DNA of 64,000 nt from positions 1-64,000 of the forward strand of contig NZ_CANTZW010000018.1 of NCBI RefSeq assembly GCF_947855115.1. The letters are read 5' to 3'. Positions 32,599-42,947 of the stretch are shown in pieces (the stretch's first letter is position 1; the number at the start of each line of letters is the position of its first letter). The DNA comes from an uncultured Parabacteroides sp. (GTDB taxonomy: Bacteria > Bacteroidota > Bacteroidia > Bacteroidales > Tannerellaceae). A program made the translations under genes and the position numbers. The notes beneath the pieces were generated by a model. It saw only the letters and a list, made by a program, of their open reading frames with translations. It was not told where the DNA came from and ran no database searches.

Positions 32599-33918
32599 AT
32601 GAATATAAAACAAACCATTTTAACTACCAGCGGGCTTTTGCTCGCTGGTATTGTTGAGGCTCAGTCGGCTCACCCGAACGTGATCTTGATCTATACGGAC
32701 GATCATGGATCGTTGGATGTGAATTGTTTTGGAGCGAAAGATTTATGTACCCCCAATATGGATGCCTTGGCAAATCAGGGCGTTCGTTTTACCCAGTTTT
32801 ATGGGGCGGCGGTTAGCTCGGTGTCGAGAGCTTCTTTATTGACGGGGCAATTCGCCAAACGCGCGGGACTTACGGTGAATGCGGGAGGAAATAATTTCTT
32901 GCCGGTAGAAAAAGAGACCATAGCCGAGCGGATGAAATCGAATGGTTACCGTACTGCCTTGATCGGAAAATGGCATTTGGGCGACCGTATAGAACAGGGG
33001 CCGAACGCACAGGGTTTCGATTACTTCTGGGGGATACGGGGAGGATGTGTGGATAATTATTCCCATTTCTATTATTGGGGAGGCCCGAACCGGCACGATT
33101 TGTGGCAGAATGAGAGGGAGATCTATTCTCCGGGAAACTTCTTTGCCGCTGAGAACCTGAAAGAGATCAAGAAGTTCGCCACGGAAGATAAAGAGAAACC
33201 GTTCTTTATCTATTGGGCGGTAAATATACCTCATTATCCATTGCAACCCAGCGAGAAATGGCTGGATTATTATGCGGACCTGCCTAATCCTAGAAGAATG
33301 TATGCGGCGTTTGTCTCTACCTTCGATGATTATTTAGGAGAGTTACGTACCTTCTTGGCCGCCGAGGGATTGGCCGATAATACCATTCTGGTTTTCCAGT
33401 CGGACAACGGGCATAGCATGGAGGAGCGTACTTTTAGAGGAGGAGGCTATAGCGGTCCTTACCGGGCCGGAAAGTTCTCTTTGTTTGAGGGAGGTATCCG
33501 GGTCCCGGCTATTATCTGCTGGCCCAAGGAATTGCCTCAAGGAGAGGTACGTGATCAGGTAGCGATGAATATAGACTGGTTCCCTACGTTGGTCGAGTTA
33601 TGCGGTCTTTCCACGGAAGGGATGGATGTAGATGGAAAGAGCTTGGTTCCACTTATAAAAGACGGTTCTAAGCCATCTCCCCATAAGGTACTCCATTTTG
33701 ACTTTGGGAATCAGTGGGCGGTCCGTTGCGGAGAGTGGAAGCTAATAGCGAATCCTCATGACGTGACCCCGAAAGGAGAAGTGGTCCTTAATGAGTTGTT
33801 CCTTTCCAATTTGGAAAAAGATAACACCGAACGCACGGATTTCAAAGATCAATATCCCGAGAAGGTAAAAGAGTTGCGATCGATGAGAGACGCTTTTGAG
33901 AGTTCTTTAAAAAAGTGA
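32599..33918 (+). CDS. Serine-type sulfatase 1, with atypical maturation motif
   Basis: 439 residues with a signal peptide (about 1-22). It is an S1-family sulfatase: NVILIYTDDHGS with metal-binding Asp-Asp, IGKWHLGD, NIPHYPL and FQSDNGHS. The maturation site reads SSVSRASLLTG, with Ser73 as the residue to become formylglycine and Val75 where Pro or Ala is usual. The Ser form needs the anaerobic radical-SAM maturase anSME, encoded outside this window. The substrate is not deducible. A stem (32625-32632 with 32643-32650) lies in the signal-peptide codons. Confidence 0.93.
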   Translation: MNIKQTILTTSGLLLAGIVEAQSAHPNVILIYTDDHGSLDVNCFGAKDLCTPNMDALANQGVRFTQFYGAAVSSVSRASLLTGQFAKRAGLTVNAGGNNFLPVEKETIAERMKSNGYRTALIGKWHLGDRIEQGPNAQGFDYFWGIRGGCVDNYSHFYYWGGPNRHDLWQNEREIYSPGNFFAAENLKEIKKFATEDKEKPFFIYWAVNIPHYPLQPSEKWLDYYADLPNPRRMYAAFVSTFDDYLGELRTFLAAEGLADNTILVFQSDNGHSMEERTFRGGGYSGPYRAGKFSLFEGGIRVPAIICWPKELPQGEVRDQVAMNIDWFPTLVELCGLSTEGMDVDGKSLVPLIKDGSKPSPHKVLHFDFGNQWAVRCGEWKLIANPHDVTPKGEVVLNELFLSNLEKDNTERTDFKDQYPEKVKELRSMRDAFESSLKK

Positions 33919-34029
33919 TGATCTTAGGAATGTAAGTATATTCTTGCTTTAAAAAATGTGAAAAGAAAGAACGTCTGATTATGTATGTTTATATTTGTTT
34001 AATAAAAAGCCAATATATCAAATAATATC

Positions 34030-35460
34030 ATGAAGAATAAACTAATGTTTCTGACGGCAGCCTCGGCCTTTTCGATGGCAGGTATGGCCGCTGATTACAC
34101 GAATATCGTCTTAATTAATTTGGATGATGTAGGTTACGGAGATTTTTCTTGTAATGGAGCTTACGGGTATACCACTCCGAATATCGATAAAATGGCGGCG
34201 GAAGGCGTTCGTTTTACGCATTTTTTGGCGGGGCAGCCGATTAGTGGGGCATCTCGTGCCGGCTTGTTGACCGGTTGCTATCCGAATCGTATCGGTTTTT
34301 CCGGCGCTCCGGGGCCTGACTCGAACTACGGGATCCATCCGGAAGAAATGACGATCGCGGAAGTATTGAAGCAGAAAGGATATAGTACCGCTATTTTCGG
34401 TAAATGGCATTTAGGTAGCCAGAAGGAGTTCCTACCCCTGCAAAATGGCTTCGATGAATACTATGGTTTACCGTATTCCAACGATATGTGGCCTTTTCAC
34501 CCGCAACAGGGCGAGGTATTTAATTTCCCGGATTTGCCGACTTATGACGGAAATGAGATTATCGGCTATAATACAGACCAAACACGGCTGACGACGGACT
34601 ATACCACTCGTTCTGTTAATTTCATCAAGAAAAATAAGAATAAACCGTTCTTCTTGTATCTGGCTCATAACATGCCCCATGTGCCATTGGCTGTATCCGA
34701 TAAGTTCAAGGGAAAGAGCGAGCAAGGTTTATATGGCGACGTGATGATGGAGATCGACTGGAGTGTGGGTGAGATATTCAAGACATTGCGTGAACTGGGT
34801 TTGGAAGATAATACATTGGTGATCTTGACTTCCGATAACGGGCCTTGGACCAATTATGGAAATCATGCCGGTTCTGCTGGAGGATTGCGTGAGGCAAAGG
34901 CTACAACCTTCGATGGCGGTAACCGTGTGCCTTGTATCATGTATTGGAAAGGTAGGACGCTGGCGGGTACGACTTGCAATAAGTTGGCCTCAAATATCGA
35001 CCTTCTTCCTACGTTTGCCGAGATCGCGGAAGCTCCGCTTCCTCCTCGTAAGATTGATGGAGTGAGTATTTTGCCGCTGATCGAAGGTAAAAAAGATGCC
35101 AATCCCCGTGAGTCTTTTGTCTATTATTATCATAAGAATGACTTGGAGGCTGTCACGGATGGAATGTTTAAACTGGTATTCCCTCATAAATACGTTACGT
35201 ACGGAGCCTATGAGCCGGGAAATGATGGCCAGCCGGGTAAATTGACGAATCTGGAGATCATGAAGCCGGAGATGTACGATTTGCGTCGTGATCCGGGAGA
35301 GCGTTATAACGTGATTTCCCAGTATCCGGAGGTGGCTGCGAAATTAATGAAGATCGCGGACCAGAAACGCCATGAGCTGGGGGATGACTTGACGCGAATG
35401 AAAGGTACGGAGCGTCGTGATCCGGGTTTGGTACAAGGAAAACAACGTAACGACCTATGA
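34030..35460 (+). CDS. Serine-type sulfatase 2
   Basis: 476 residues with a signal peptide (MKNKLMFLTAASAFSMAGMA). S1-family features: IVLINLDDVGYGD, the maturation motif SGASRAGLLTG with Ser72 in an S-x-A-S-R context accepted by anSME, FGKWHLGS, AHNMPHVPL and LTSDNGPW. The arrangement is close to arylsulfatase/N-acetylgalactosamine sulfatases, but the substrate is not certain. Its TGA overlaps the ATG of sulfatase 3 (ATGA), so translation is coupled. A 111-bp AT-rich gap separates it from sulfatase 1. Confidence 0.94.
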   Translation: MKNKLMFLTAASAFSMAGMAADYTNIVLINLDDVGYGDFSCNGAYGYTTPNIDKMAAEGVRFTHFLAGQPISGASRAGLLTGCYPNRIGFSGAPGPDSNYGIHPEEMTIAEVLKQKGYSTAIFGKWHLGSQKEFLPLQNGFDEYYGLPYSNDMWPFHPQQGEVFNFPDLPTYDGNEIIGYNTDQTRLTTDYTTRSVNFIKKNKNKPFFLYLAHNMPHVPLAVSDKFKGKSEQGLYGDVMMEIDWSVGEIFKTLRELGLEDNTLVILTSDNGPWTNYGNHAGSAGGLREAKATTFDGGNRVPCIMYWKGRTLAGTTCNKLASNIDLLPTFAEIAEAPLPPRKIDGVSILPLIEGKKDANPRESFVYYYHKNDLEAVTDGMFKLVFPHKYVTYGAYEPGNDGQPGKLTNLEIMKPEMYDLRRDPGERYNVISQYPEVAAKLMKIADQKRHELGDDLTRMKGTERRDPGLVQGKQRNDL

Positions 35461-37031
35461 AACAATCATTGATTAGTATCGGATTGACTGCCTGTTGTCT
35501 TTCGGGAAACGGGCAGTTTCTCTTGGCCGCTGATAAGCCGGTATCAGAGAATCGCCCTAATATCTTGTTTATCCTCTCGGATGACCATACATCCCAATCT
35601 TGGGGTATTTATGGTGGAGTGTTAGGGGAATATGCCCGGAACGAGAATATCCGTCGCTTGGCGAAGGAAGGTTGCGTGTTGGATAACTGTTTCTGTACGA
35701 ACTCGATCTCTTCCCCTAGCCGTGCGGCGATCTTGACCGGGGCTTATAGCCATGTGAACGGGGTCTATACATTGAGTGATTCTTTCGATCCGGAACAGGA
35801 TAATATCGCTAAACGAATGAAGGAGGGGGGCTATCAGACAGCCTTGATCGGTAAATGGCATCTGAAAACGCAACCACAGGGTTTCGATTTTTATTCCGTG
35901 TTTCATGACCAAGGCGAGTACCGGGACCCTACTTTTATAAATTGTACAGACCCTTGGCCGGGTGAGCGTAACTTTGGGGAACGAGTACGTGGTTTTTCCA
36001 CGGATATCGTGACAGATAAGGCGATCCGCTGGATGAAGGAGGCCGATAAAAACCGTCCGTTCATGATGTGTTGCCATTTCAAGGCTACTCATGAGCCTTG
36101 GGATTTCCCGGAACGGATGAGGCATTTGTATGACGGCGTTGTTTTTCCGGAACCGGAGAATTTATTTGATTGGGGGCCGGAGACAAATGGACGTTCCTTC
36201 TCCGGACAACCTTTGGAGGAATTGGCTCGCCGTTGGGACGTAGCGTCGCAAGATCCCGATAAATGGTGGTGCCGGTATCCGGAATTGCCTTTTACGACGA
36301 AGGGTATGCACCGATCTGCCGCTCGTAGCGCCGCTTACCAGAAATTGGTGCGCGATTACTTGCGTTGCGGGGCTACGATTGATGATAATATCGGGAGATT
36401 GCTGAAGGCGTTGGATGATATGGGCATCGCCGATAATACGATCGTGGTGTACGTATCCGACCAGGGGTATTTTCTGGGTGAGCATGGTTTCTTTGATAAG
36501 CGTATGATGTATGAGGAGTCTTTACGTATGCCCTTCGTGATCCGTTATCCGAAGGAGATCCCGGCGGGAACCCGTAATAAGGATATAATCTTGAACGTGG
36601 ATTTCGCTTCTTTATTGGCAGATTACGCAGGCGTGAAGGTGCCTGAAGAATCGCAAGGCCATAGTTTCCGGGATAACTTGAAAGGGAATACTCCCAAGGA
36701 TTGGCGTAAGGAAATGTATTATCGCTACTGGACTCAGCATTCGAATCGCCCGGCTCATATGGGAATTCGTAATGAACGGTATAAACTGATGTTCTTCTAT
36801 GGTGATCGTCTGAATATGACCGGATCGGAGGATAAGACCACCACTCCGGCGTGGGAATTTTACGATCTTCAATCTGATCCGCGTGAGAACCATAACGCCT
36901 ACGGCGATCCTCAATATGCCAAGATTATCCGGCAGATGAAGGAGGAAATGTTGAAACTACGGAAAGAGGTTCAGGACGAAGATAAGAATACACCTAGAAT
37001 GAAGAAGATTATGGATACCTATTATTGGTGA
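35457..37031 (+). CDS. Serine-type sulfatase 3, resembling GlcNAc-6-O-sulfatases
   Basis: 524 residues with a signal peptide (about 1-25). Motifs: ILFILSDDHTSQSWG, SSPSRAAILTG with Ser85 in the ideal S-x-P-S-R form, IGKWHLKT, HFKATHEPW and YVSDQGYFLGEHG, and a DUF4976-like tail with WEFYDLQSDPREN. The SDDHTSQ start and GFFDKRMMYEESLRMP are typical of the group with N-acetylglucosamine-6-sulfatases acting on heparin or mucin glycans; this assignment is a guess from memory. It ends the locus before a bidirectional terminator. Confidence 0.93.
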   Translation: MKQSLISIGLTACCLSGNGQFLLAADKPVSENRPNILFILSDDHTSQSWGIYGGVLGEYARNENIRRLAKEGCVLDNCFCTNSISSPSRAAILTGAYSHVNGVYTLSDSFDPEQDNIAKRMKEGGYQTALIGKWHLKTQPQGFDFYSVFHDQGEYRDPTFINCTDPWPGERNFGERVRGFSTDIVTDKAIRWMKEADKNRPFMMCCHFKATHEPWDFPERMRHLYDGVVFPEPENLFDWGPETNGRSFSGQPLEELARRWDVASQDPDKWWCRYPELPFTTKGMHRSAARSAAYQKLVRDYLRCGATIDDNIGRLLKALDDMGIADNTIVVYVSDQGYFLGEHGFFDKRMMYEESLRMPFVIRYPKEIPAGTRNKDIILNVDFASLLADYAGVKVPEESQGHSFRDNLKGNTPKDWRKEMYYRYWTQHSNRPAHMGIRNERYKLMFFYGDRLNMTGSEDKTTTPAWEFYDLQSDPRENHNAYGDPQYAKIIRQMKEEMLKLRKEVQDEDKNTPRMKKIMDTYYW

Positions 37032-37053
37032 AAAAGAGATAAATAGGGGCATG

Positions 37054-37090
37054 GAAAAAAAGAAGGTATTCGCAAGGAATACCTTCTTTT
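37054..37090. terminator. Bidirectional intrinsic terminator
   Basis: AAGAAGGTATTC (37060-37071) pairs perfectly with GAATACCTTCTT (37077-37088). An A run before it and a T run after it serve both the sulfatase operon and the convergent RND operon. Confidence 0.85.
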
Positions 37091-37115
37091 GCCTCATTAG
37101 AGGTTTGGAAACTTT

Positions 37116-40100
37116 CTATTGTTTAGGCGTATTATCCGTCTTCTTTCCTTTATCCAGCCATTTCTCTTGGATAGTCTGCATCAACTCATAGAAGTTAGGG
37201 ATGAACATCGTAGCGAATATCGTATTGATAGCCATGCCGAATACTACCGCCGCACCTAGGGATATACGGCTGGCCGCTCCCGCTCCGGTCGCGAAAAGCA
37301 AAGGCATGACACCCAATACAAAGGCGAACGAGGTCATCAGGATCGGGCGTAAACGAACGTGTCCGGCTTCCAAGGCGGAATCCCGTATCGGATTGCCTTC
37401 CTTCCGGAAATCCCGGGCGAACTCTACGATCAAGATACCATTCTTGGCAGACAAGGCAATCAATAAGATAATACCGATCTGCGTATATACGCTTACCGGA
37501 ACTCCCATCACCCAACAGCCGATAATAGCTCCCAACAGGGCGATAGGCAAACCCATGATAGCCGCCAACGGACTTGTCCAGCTTTCGTATTGAGCCGAGA
37601 GAACCAAGAATGCGACTAGCAATGCCATGGCGAAAATAATCATGGTTGTAGATCCCGCTTTCGTCTCTTGATAAGCGACCGAGGTCCATTCATATCCGAA
37701 ATTATCACCTAATTGCTCCTGTATCAACTCCTCCATCGCTAGGATCGCCTCCCCGGAGCTATATTTCGGGTTGGCGATACAAGTAATAGCCGCCGATGAA
37801 TACATATTATATAAGTTGATCTGGTCTAATCCCAATTGCTCGTCTAACTCGATAAAAGAGGAAAAAGGTACCATCTTTCCATTGCTATTCTCCAGACTCA
37901 AGCGGAGGACATCGTCGATCACTTTCTGCGCCTCTCCGTTCGCCTCGATCTTAACTTGGTAAATACGTCCGAACTCCACGAAATCGTTCACGTACGCCGC
38001 ACCCATATAATAGCTGAGCGTGGAGAATACTTGATTCAACTGAAGACCGAGCATCTGCACTTTATCCCGGTCTATCTTCAGCAAATACTGCGGCGTATTG
38101 GCTTGATACATACAAGAAAGGTTCAGCAATTGCGGTTTCGAGCGATAGCTGGCCAGCAATGTCTCCACGGCGTGCTGCATCTCCGTCGGGCCTAGGTTCT
38201 TACGATCCTCCAATTGCAGTTGCAAACCGCCCGAAGCGCCCAGTCCCGGGATAGCGGGCGGTACCATACCGAATACCTGCGCTTCTTGGATAGCCGATGC
38301 CTCCCGGTTGAAACGGTTGGTCACGGCCTCTGCCGTATGTTCCTTGCCTTTGCGCTCGTTCCAGTTCTTTAGGATCACGAAGAAGGTCGCCGCGTTGGAT
38401 TGCTCTCCTCCACCCATCACGGAGAATCCGCTAACGCTGACGAATGATTTCACCTCGGGGTACCTCTTTAGGATCTCGTCGATCTGCTTGGTGACCGCCT
38501 CCGTCCGGTTCAAGCTCGCCGCCGGGGGTAATTGGGATACGACTAGGAAATAGCCGTCGTCCTCTTCGGGTATAAAGGTTGCCGGCCAGCGCATAAACAA
38601 GATAACCGCTACCGCCGTGATGATACCGTAAACGATCATCGCCGTTCCCGGCCGTTTCAGCATCCGCTCTACGATCGAGTCGTACATCTTCTGGGTCTTT
38701 CCGTATATCTTATTGAATCCCTTGAAGAGGAAGAATTTCGGTTCTTCCGTATTCTTCTCCAAGAAAAGGGCGCAAAGCGAGGGCGTAAGCGTAAGTGAGT
38801 TAAATCCGCTTAATACGGTAGCGGCGGCGATTGTCAAGGCGAATTGCTTATAGAGCTGCCCGGAGATACCGCTGATAAACGTTGTCGGGATAAATACCGC
38901 CAATAGTACCAGTACCACGCCCACGATAGGCCCCACGATCTCGTCCATGGCCTTCGATACCGCCTCACGGGCCGTATATTTTCCGGTATCAAGGAGCCGG
39001 GTGGAGTTCTCTACCACCACGATGGCGTCATCTACCACCACCGCTATCGCCAGGATCAGGCCGAATAGGGTTAACGTATTAATGGAGAACCCTAAAGCCG
39101 CCATGACCGCCAGCGTACCGATCAATGAGACCGGAATCGTAATGAACGGGATGACTACCGCCCGGAAATTCTGCAAGAATAAGAAGATGACCAAGACCAC
39201 CAGCAAGGTTGTCTCCAAGAACGTGATAAGCACCTCATGGATGGAGGCGTCGATCACCTCGGTCGTATCCAAGGTCACTTTGTATTCCACGCCTTCGGGT
39301 AAGGAACTGCCTAATTCTTTCATCTTGGCCTTTACCACCTTCGATACATCCAAGGAGTTGGAGCCCGGTAATTGGTAGATCGCTATCGCCGCCGTCGGCT
39401 GTCCGCTTAATTTAGAGACCACGTTATAAGAGGAGCTACCTAACTCTATGCGGGCGATATCTTTCAATCGCAGGATCTTGCCGCCTTGCCCGGTCTTAAG
39501 GACAATATTGCCGAACTCATCCGGTGTCGTCAACCGTCCTTTTACGGTCAAGGTGTATTGATAGGGGTTATCTGCCCGTATAATCGGTTGGCCTACGTAA
39601 CCGGCGGATACTTGGGCGTTTTGCGTGGATATGGCTTGATAAACCATGTCCGGTGTCAAGTTACGGATACGCATCGCCTCCGGATCTAGCCAGATACGCA
39701 TGCTGTAGTTTCCGGCTCCCATTACCTGTACCGAGCCTACACCCGGCAGACGGGTTAGCTGGTCTATCATATTTAAGGTGGCGTAATTACTTAGATACAA
39801 CCCATCGTAAATGGAATCCTTGGAACTTAGGGTAAGCATCATCACGATATTGGAGGATTGCTTGCGGGTGGTGATACCTTGTACGATCACGGGTTCCGGC
39901 AAGCTGCTCTGGGCGATACTCACCCGGTTTTGCACCATGACGGTCGCCATGTCGATATCCGTTCCCACGGCGAAGGTGATCGTAAGGGAGTAAGCCCCTG
40001 AACTGGAGGAGTTGGAACTCATGTAAAGCATACCGTCCACGCCGTTTACCTGTTGCTCGATCGGTAAACCTACGGTCTGCGCTACCGTTTGTGCGTCCGC

Positions 40101-40253
40101 TCCGGGATAAACGGCAGATACCTGTACGGTAGGCGGCGTGATCTCCGGATACTGGGCGATCGGTAATATATTGAGGGTGACCAAACCCGCCACGACGATG
40201 ATCAGAGCAAGTACGGTGGCGAATATCGGTCTGTTAATAAAGAACTTTACCAT
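37116..40253 (-). CDS. RND efflux pump inner-membrane transporter (HAE1/AcrB type)
   Basis: 1,045 residues, the usual length. It has 12 transmembrane helices with two large periplasmic loops; the start [21 protein letters not shown] is typical. The proton-relay residues in TM4 are visible as [13 protein letters not shown]. It pumps drugs, bile acids or other lipophiles from the periplasm or membrane through the adaptor and outer-membrane channel encoded upstream in the same operon (7 bp gap to the adaptor). The frame at 37195-37689 is only a shadow. Confidence 0.97.
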   Translation of the reverse strand: MVKFFINRPIFATVLALIIVVAGLVTLNILPIAQYPEITPPTVQVSAVYPGADAQTVAQTVGLPIEQQVNGVDGMLYMSSNSSSSGAYSLTITFAVGTDIDMATVMVQNRVSIAQSSLPEPVIVQGITTRKQSSNIVMMLTLSSKDSIYDGLYLSNYATLNMIDQLTRLPGVGSVQVMGAGNYSMRIWLDPEAMRIRNLTPDMVYQAISTQNAQVSAGYVGQPIIRADNPYQYTLTVKGRLTTPDEFGNIVLKTGQGGKILRLKDIARIELGSSSYNVVSKLSGQPTAAIAIYQLPGSNSLDVSKVVKAKMKELGSSLPEGVEYKVTLDTTEVIDASIHEVLITFLETTLLVVLVIFLFLQNFRAVVIPFITIPVSLIGTLAVMAALGFSINTLTLFGLILAIAVVVDDAIVVVENSTRLLDTGKYTAREAVSKAMDEIVGPIVGVVLVLLAVFIPTTFISGISGQLYKQFALTIAAATVLSGFNSLTLTPSLCALFLEKNTEEPKFFLFKGFNKIYGKTQKMYDSIVERMLKRPGTAMIVYGIITAVAVILFMRWPATFIPEEDDGYFLVVSQLPPAASLNRTEAVTKQIDEILKRYPEVKSFVSVSGFSVMGGGEQSNAATFFVILKNWNERKGKEHTAEAVTNRFNREASAIQEAQVFGMVPPAIPGLGASGGLQLQLEDRKNLGPTEMQHAVETLLASYRSKPQLLNLSCMYQANTPQYLLKIDRDKVQMLGLQLNQVFSTLSYYMGAAYVNDFVEFGRIYQVKIEANGEAQKVIDDVLRLSLENSNGKMVPFSSFIELDEQLGLDQINLYNMYSSAAITCIANPKYSSGEAILAMEELIQEQLGDNFGYEWTSVAYQETKAGSTTMIIFAMALLVAFLVLSAQYESWTSPLAAIMGLPIALLGAIIGCWVMGVPVSVYTQIGIILLIALSAKNGILIVEFARDFRKEGNPIRDSALEAGHVRLRPILMTSFAFVLGVMPLLFATGAGAASRISLGAAVVFGMAINTIFATMFIPNFYELMQTIQEKWLDKGKKTDNTPKQ

Positions 40254-40260
40254 AGCTTGC

Positions 40261-41376
40261 TTATTTTATAGGTTTGATAGTCATGCCATCCCGTACTTTA
40301 AGCAGGGCAGAGGTGACATAGGGATCTTGGGGGCCGATACCGGCGGTCACTTGGCGAAGCGTATCGTCTACCAGCTGGCCTACCTCGATATGGCGGTATC
40401 GTACGACATTGGAGTCGTTCACGATATAAAGGTACTTCCCTAATTGGTCGGTACCGATCGAGGCGTCGCGAACCAGGACCGCATCCGGCTGCTCGGCGTA
40501 CGGCAGGGTGATGGTGACGTATAAGCCGCTCTTCAATACATTCTTCGGGTTATCCAGGTTGGCACGTACGTTCAGGGTACCGGTCGATAGGTCGATATTG
40601 GGGGATAGATAATCCAGCCGACCCGTATACGTGTTGCTGCCATCCTTGCCAGTGCTGACGAGGATCTCGGACGGAAGCTTCACGGTGCTATCGTTGCGGG
40701 CGGCTTCCAGCATCATCTTCATGAACTGGTTATCCTCGATATTGAAATTGGCGAACATCAGGTCGTCCTTGTATAAAGTAGCCAAGGTAACCGGCTGGAC
40801 GGCTCCGTTGATGTAATTGCCTATATCGTAGCTGGCCCGGGTAACCGCACCGTCGAAAGGCGCACGGATATAGCAATAGCTCAAGTTGGTCCGTGCGGTA
40901 TTCAATTCCGCCTCGGCGTTCTTCACGGCGGCCTCTGCCTCCGATACGGTAGCCTCTGCCTGGATCACTTGTATCTGGCTTACGGCGCCGCTCTTGGCCG
41001 CTTCCTTCATACGCTCATAGTTACTGCGGGCGTATTCGAGTTGGGCTTTGGAGGTCTTTACGGAAGCCTCGGCTTGGGTGACGTTATCTTGATAAGTGTC
41101 CGGTTCGATCACGAAGATAAGATCGCCTTTTTTTACCCGGCTTCCGGCCTTGAGGTAAGAGGTACGCAAGTATCCGTTGACACGGGCTACTAAGTCTACT
41201 TTCAATTGTGAACTAAGGTATCCGGGGTATTCTTTCGTCAAGATGATGTCCTTCACGATCGGCGTGGATATGCTTATGGAGGGCACGGGTGTTTCCATCG
41301 GCTTGCTTTTCCCCTTGCAAGACGCCAATAATAAGGCGGAGGCTCCGATAATCCCTATGTAAACAAATGTCTTCAT
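40261..41376 (-). CDS. RND periplasmic adaptor lipoprotein (AcrA/MexA type)
   Basis: 371 residues with a lipobox LLASC (Cys20). A biotinyl-lipoyl-like part, a long helical hairpin (about 95-165, rich in Ala, Glu and Gln) and a beta-barrel part ([38 protein letters not shown]) follow in order. It bridges the RND pump and the outer-membrane channel. It is 69 bp after the channel gene and 7 bp before the pump gene. Confidence 0.95.
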   Translation of the reverse strand: MKTFVYIGIIGASALLLASCKGKSKPMETPVPSISISTPIVKDIILTKEYPGYLSSQLKVDLVARVNGYLRTSYLKAGSRVKKGDLIFVIEPDTYQDNVTQAEASVKTSKAQLEYARSNYERMKEAAKSGAVSQIQVIQAEATVSEAEAAVKNAEAELNTARTNLSYCYIRAPFDGAVTRASYDIGNYINGAVQPVTLATLYKDDLMFANFNIEDNQFMKMMLEAARNDSTVKLPSEILVSTGKDGSNTYTGRLDYLSPNIDLSTGTLNVRANLDNPKNVLKSGLYVTITLPYAEQPDAVLVRDASIGTDQLGKYLYIVNDSNVVRYRHIEVGQLVDDTLRQVTAGIGPQDPYVTSALLKVRDGMTIKPIK

Positions 41377-41445
41377 ATCTTTTGTCTTTAATGATTATTT
41401 ATATTAATTGTTTGAGTGGGCTTTTGTTCGATCGGATCGAACGGC

Positions 41446-42852
41446 CTACATAGGATTCCATCCTCCACCCAATGATTGATAAAGCTGTATCAAGTTCAGT
41501 AGTGAGCTACCTTGAGCCTGCGTCAATTGGTTCTGGTAGGTGAGGAGGGAGCGTTGCGCGTCCAGTACATTCTGGAAAGGCGTAAGGCCCTGCTTATAGA
41601 GGTCTAAGGAAAGATCCAAGGTCTGTTTCCCTTGGTTTACCACTTCCCGGAGGGCTACAATCTGCTTGATCGAGTTCTTGTACGAGCTCATGGCGTTATC
41701 CACTTCCTGCACGGAGGTAAGCACGGTTTGGTTGAATTGCCGGATCGACTCGTCCAACTGGGCTTTCGCCAACCGGGTTGCCTGTATTTTCTGTGTGCCT
41801 TGGAAGAAGTTCCACGTAAGGGTAGGGGCGATCTCGTAGGTCAGGCTATTGTGATTCGCCAGCTTGTCGAAGTCGTGGGAGGCGAAACCGATCGAGCCTT
41901 TCACGAATATTTTCGGCCACCAATCGGACTTAGAGGCCCCGAGGGAGGCGGCAAGCGCATTGACTTGTCGTTCTGCCGCACGTACATCCGGACGGCGTAG
42001 CAATAGGTTTGCCGGCAACCCTACGCCGACCGGCTCGATATATTCCGGCAAGGAAGCGTCTGTCTCCATGATCTTTTGCAGATCTGAAGGGTACAGGCCT
42101 AGCAGGATCGCCAAGGAGTTCGCGTATTGGATGATACCGGCTTCCAACATCGGCAGGGAGGCTTTCGTGCTGTAGTATACGGATTGCGCCTGCGCTACAT
42201 CCAGTTTGGAGACTAGCCCGGTCTCGTACCGTTTCTGGGTGATCTGTACGACGGTCTGTTGGGAGCGGCAGTTCTGTTGCGCCACCTTTACCTCTTGTTG
42301 CAGCTCTCTCATATGGATGTAGGAGGAGGCTACTTGGGCGCAAAGGGAGACCATGGCGGCGTTGTATTCCTCTTTCGAGGCGGCGAAATTCTCTTTCTCC
42401 GCTTTCACCCGGTTCCGGATACTTCCGAATACGTCTACCTCCCAGTTCATATCTACGGTAGCGCTGGAATATTGGGTGATCGCCTTGGGTACTTGATTGA
42501 TATTGCCGCTACTTTGTTGCCGTGTCCATCCGGTGGAAAGCCCTAGGGTGGGCGAGTAATTTCCTTGTGCCGACCGCAGGTTGGCTTTCGCCATGGCGAT
42601 CCTGTCCATCGCCATTTGCACGGAATAGTTTTGTTTCACGGCTACTTCTATCAGCGAATCCAGCAACGGGTCCTTAAAATTCCTCCACCAATTATCTTCT
42701 ACAGGAAGTGTCTGCTGGAAATCACTCCCTTCCTCAGACCATGACCCGGGTAGGGCACGGTCTAAATACGTATGCTCTGTCTGTGCTATTACCCCGATCG
42801 GCACCAGCAAGCACAACAAAGCATAACATGTCAGGCGTAAATGTTTGTGCAT
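41446..42852 (-). CDS. RND outer-membrane channel (OprM/NodT type)
   Basis: 468 residues with a signal peptide ending in GVIAQ (about residue 24). Two OEP repeats form the coiled-coil alpha barrel: WEVDVFGSIRNRVKAEKEN and RRPDVRAAERQVNA are typical of the OprM/NodT subgroup. There is no cysteine lipobox, unlike many OprM homologues. It is the first gene of the operon, in the order channel, adaptor, pump. Confidence 0.95.
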   Translation of the reverse strand: MHKHLRLTCYALLCLLVPIGVIAQTEHTYLDRALPGSWSEEGSDFQQTLPVEDNWWRNFKDPLLDSLIEVAVKQNYSVQMAMDRIAMAKANLRSAQGNYSPTLGLSTGWTRQQSSGNINQVPKAITQYSSATVDMNWEVDVFGSIRNRVKAEKENFAASKEEYNAAMVSLCAQVASSYIHMRELQQEVKVAQQNCRSQQTVVQITQKRYETGLVSKLDVAQAQSVYYSTKASLPMLEAGIIQYANSLAILLGLYPSDLQKIMETDASLPEYIEPVGVGLPANLLLRRPDVRAAERQVNALAASLGASKSDWWPKIFVKGSIGFASHDFDKLANHNSLTYEIAPTLTWNFFQGTQKIQATRLAKAQLDESIRQFNQTVLTSVQEVDNAMSSYKNSIKQIVALREVVNQGKQTLDLSLDLYKQGLTPFQNVLDAQRSLLTYQNQLTQAQGSSLLNLIQLYQSLGGGWNPM

Positions 42853-42909
42853 AAATATATATGTTTAGATTTAGCTTTTAGCAAAACAGTTAAGGGTGGG
42901 AAATGTTTG

Positions 42910-42917
42910 TATCTTTG
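42910..42917 (+). promoter_or_regulatory. -7 box before the RhuM-Fic gene
   Basis: TATCTTTG, perfect TAnnTTTG, 30 bp before the ATG at 42948. No clear -33 element at 19 nt. Confidence 0.5.
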
Positions 42918-42947
42918 TCTATTTATATATCCTAAAAACTAAAACGT

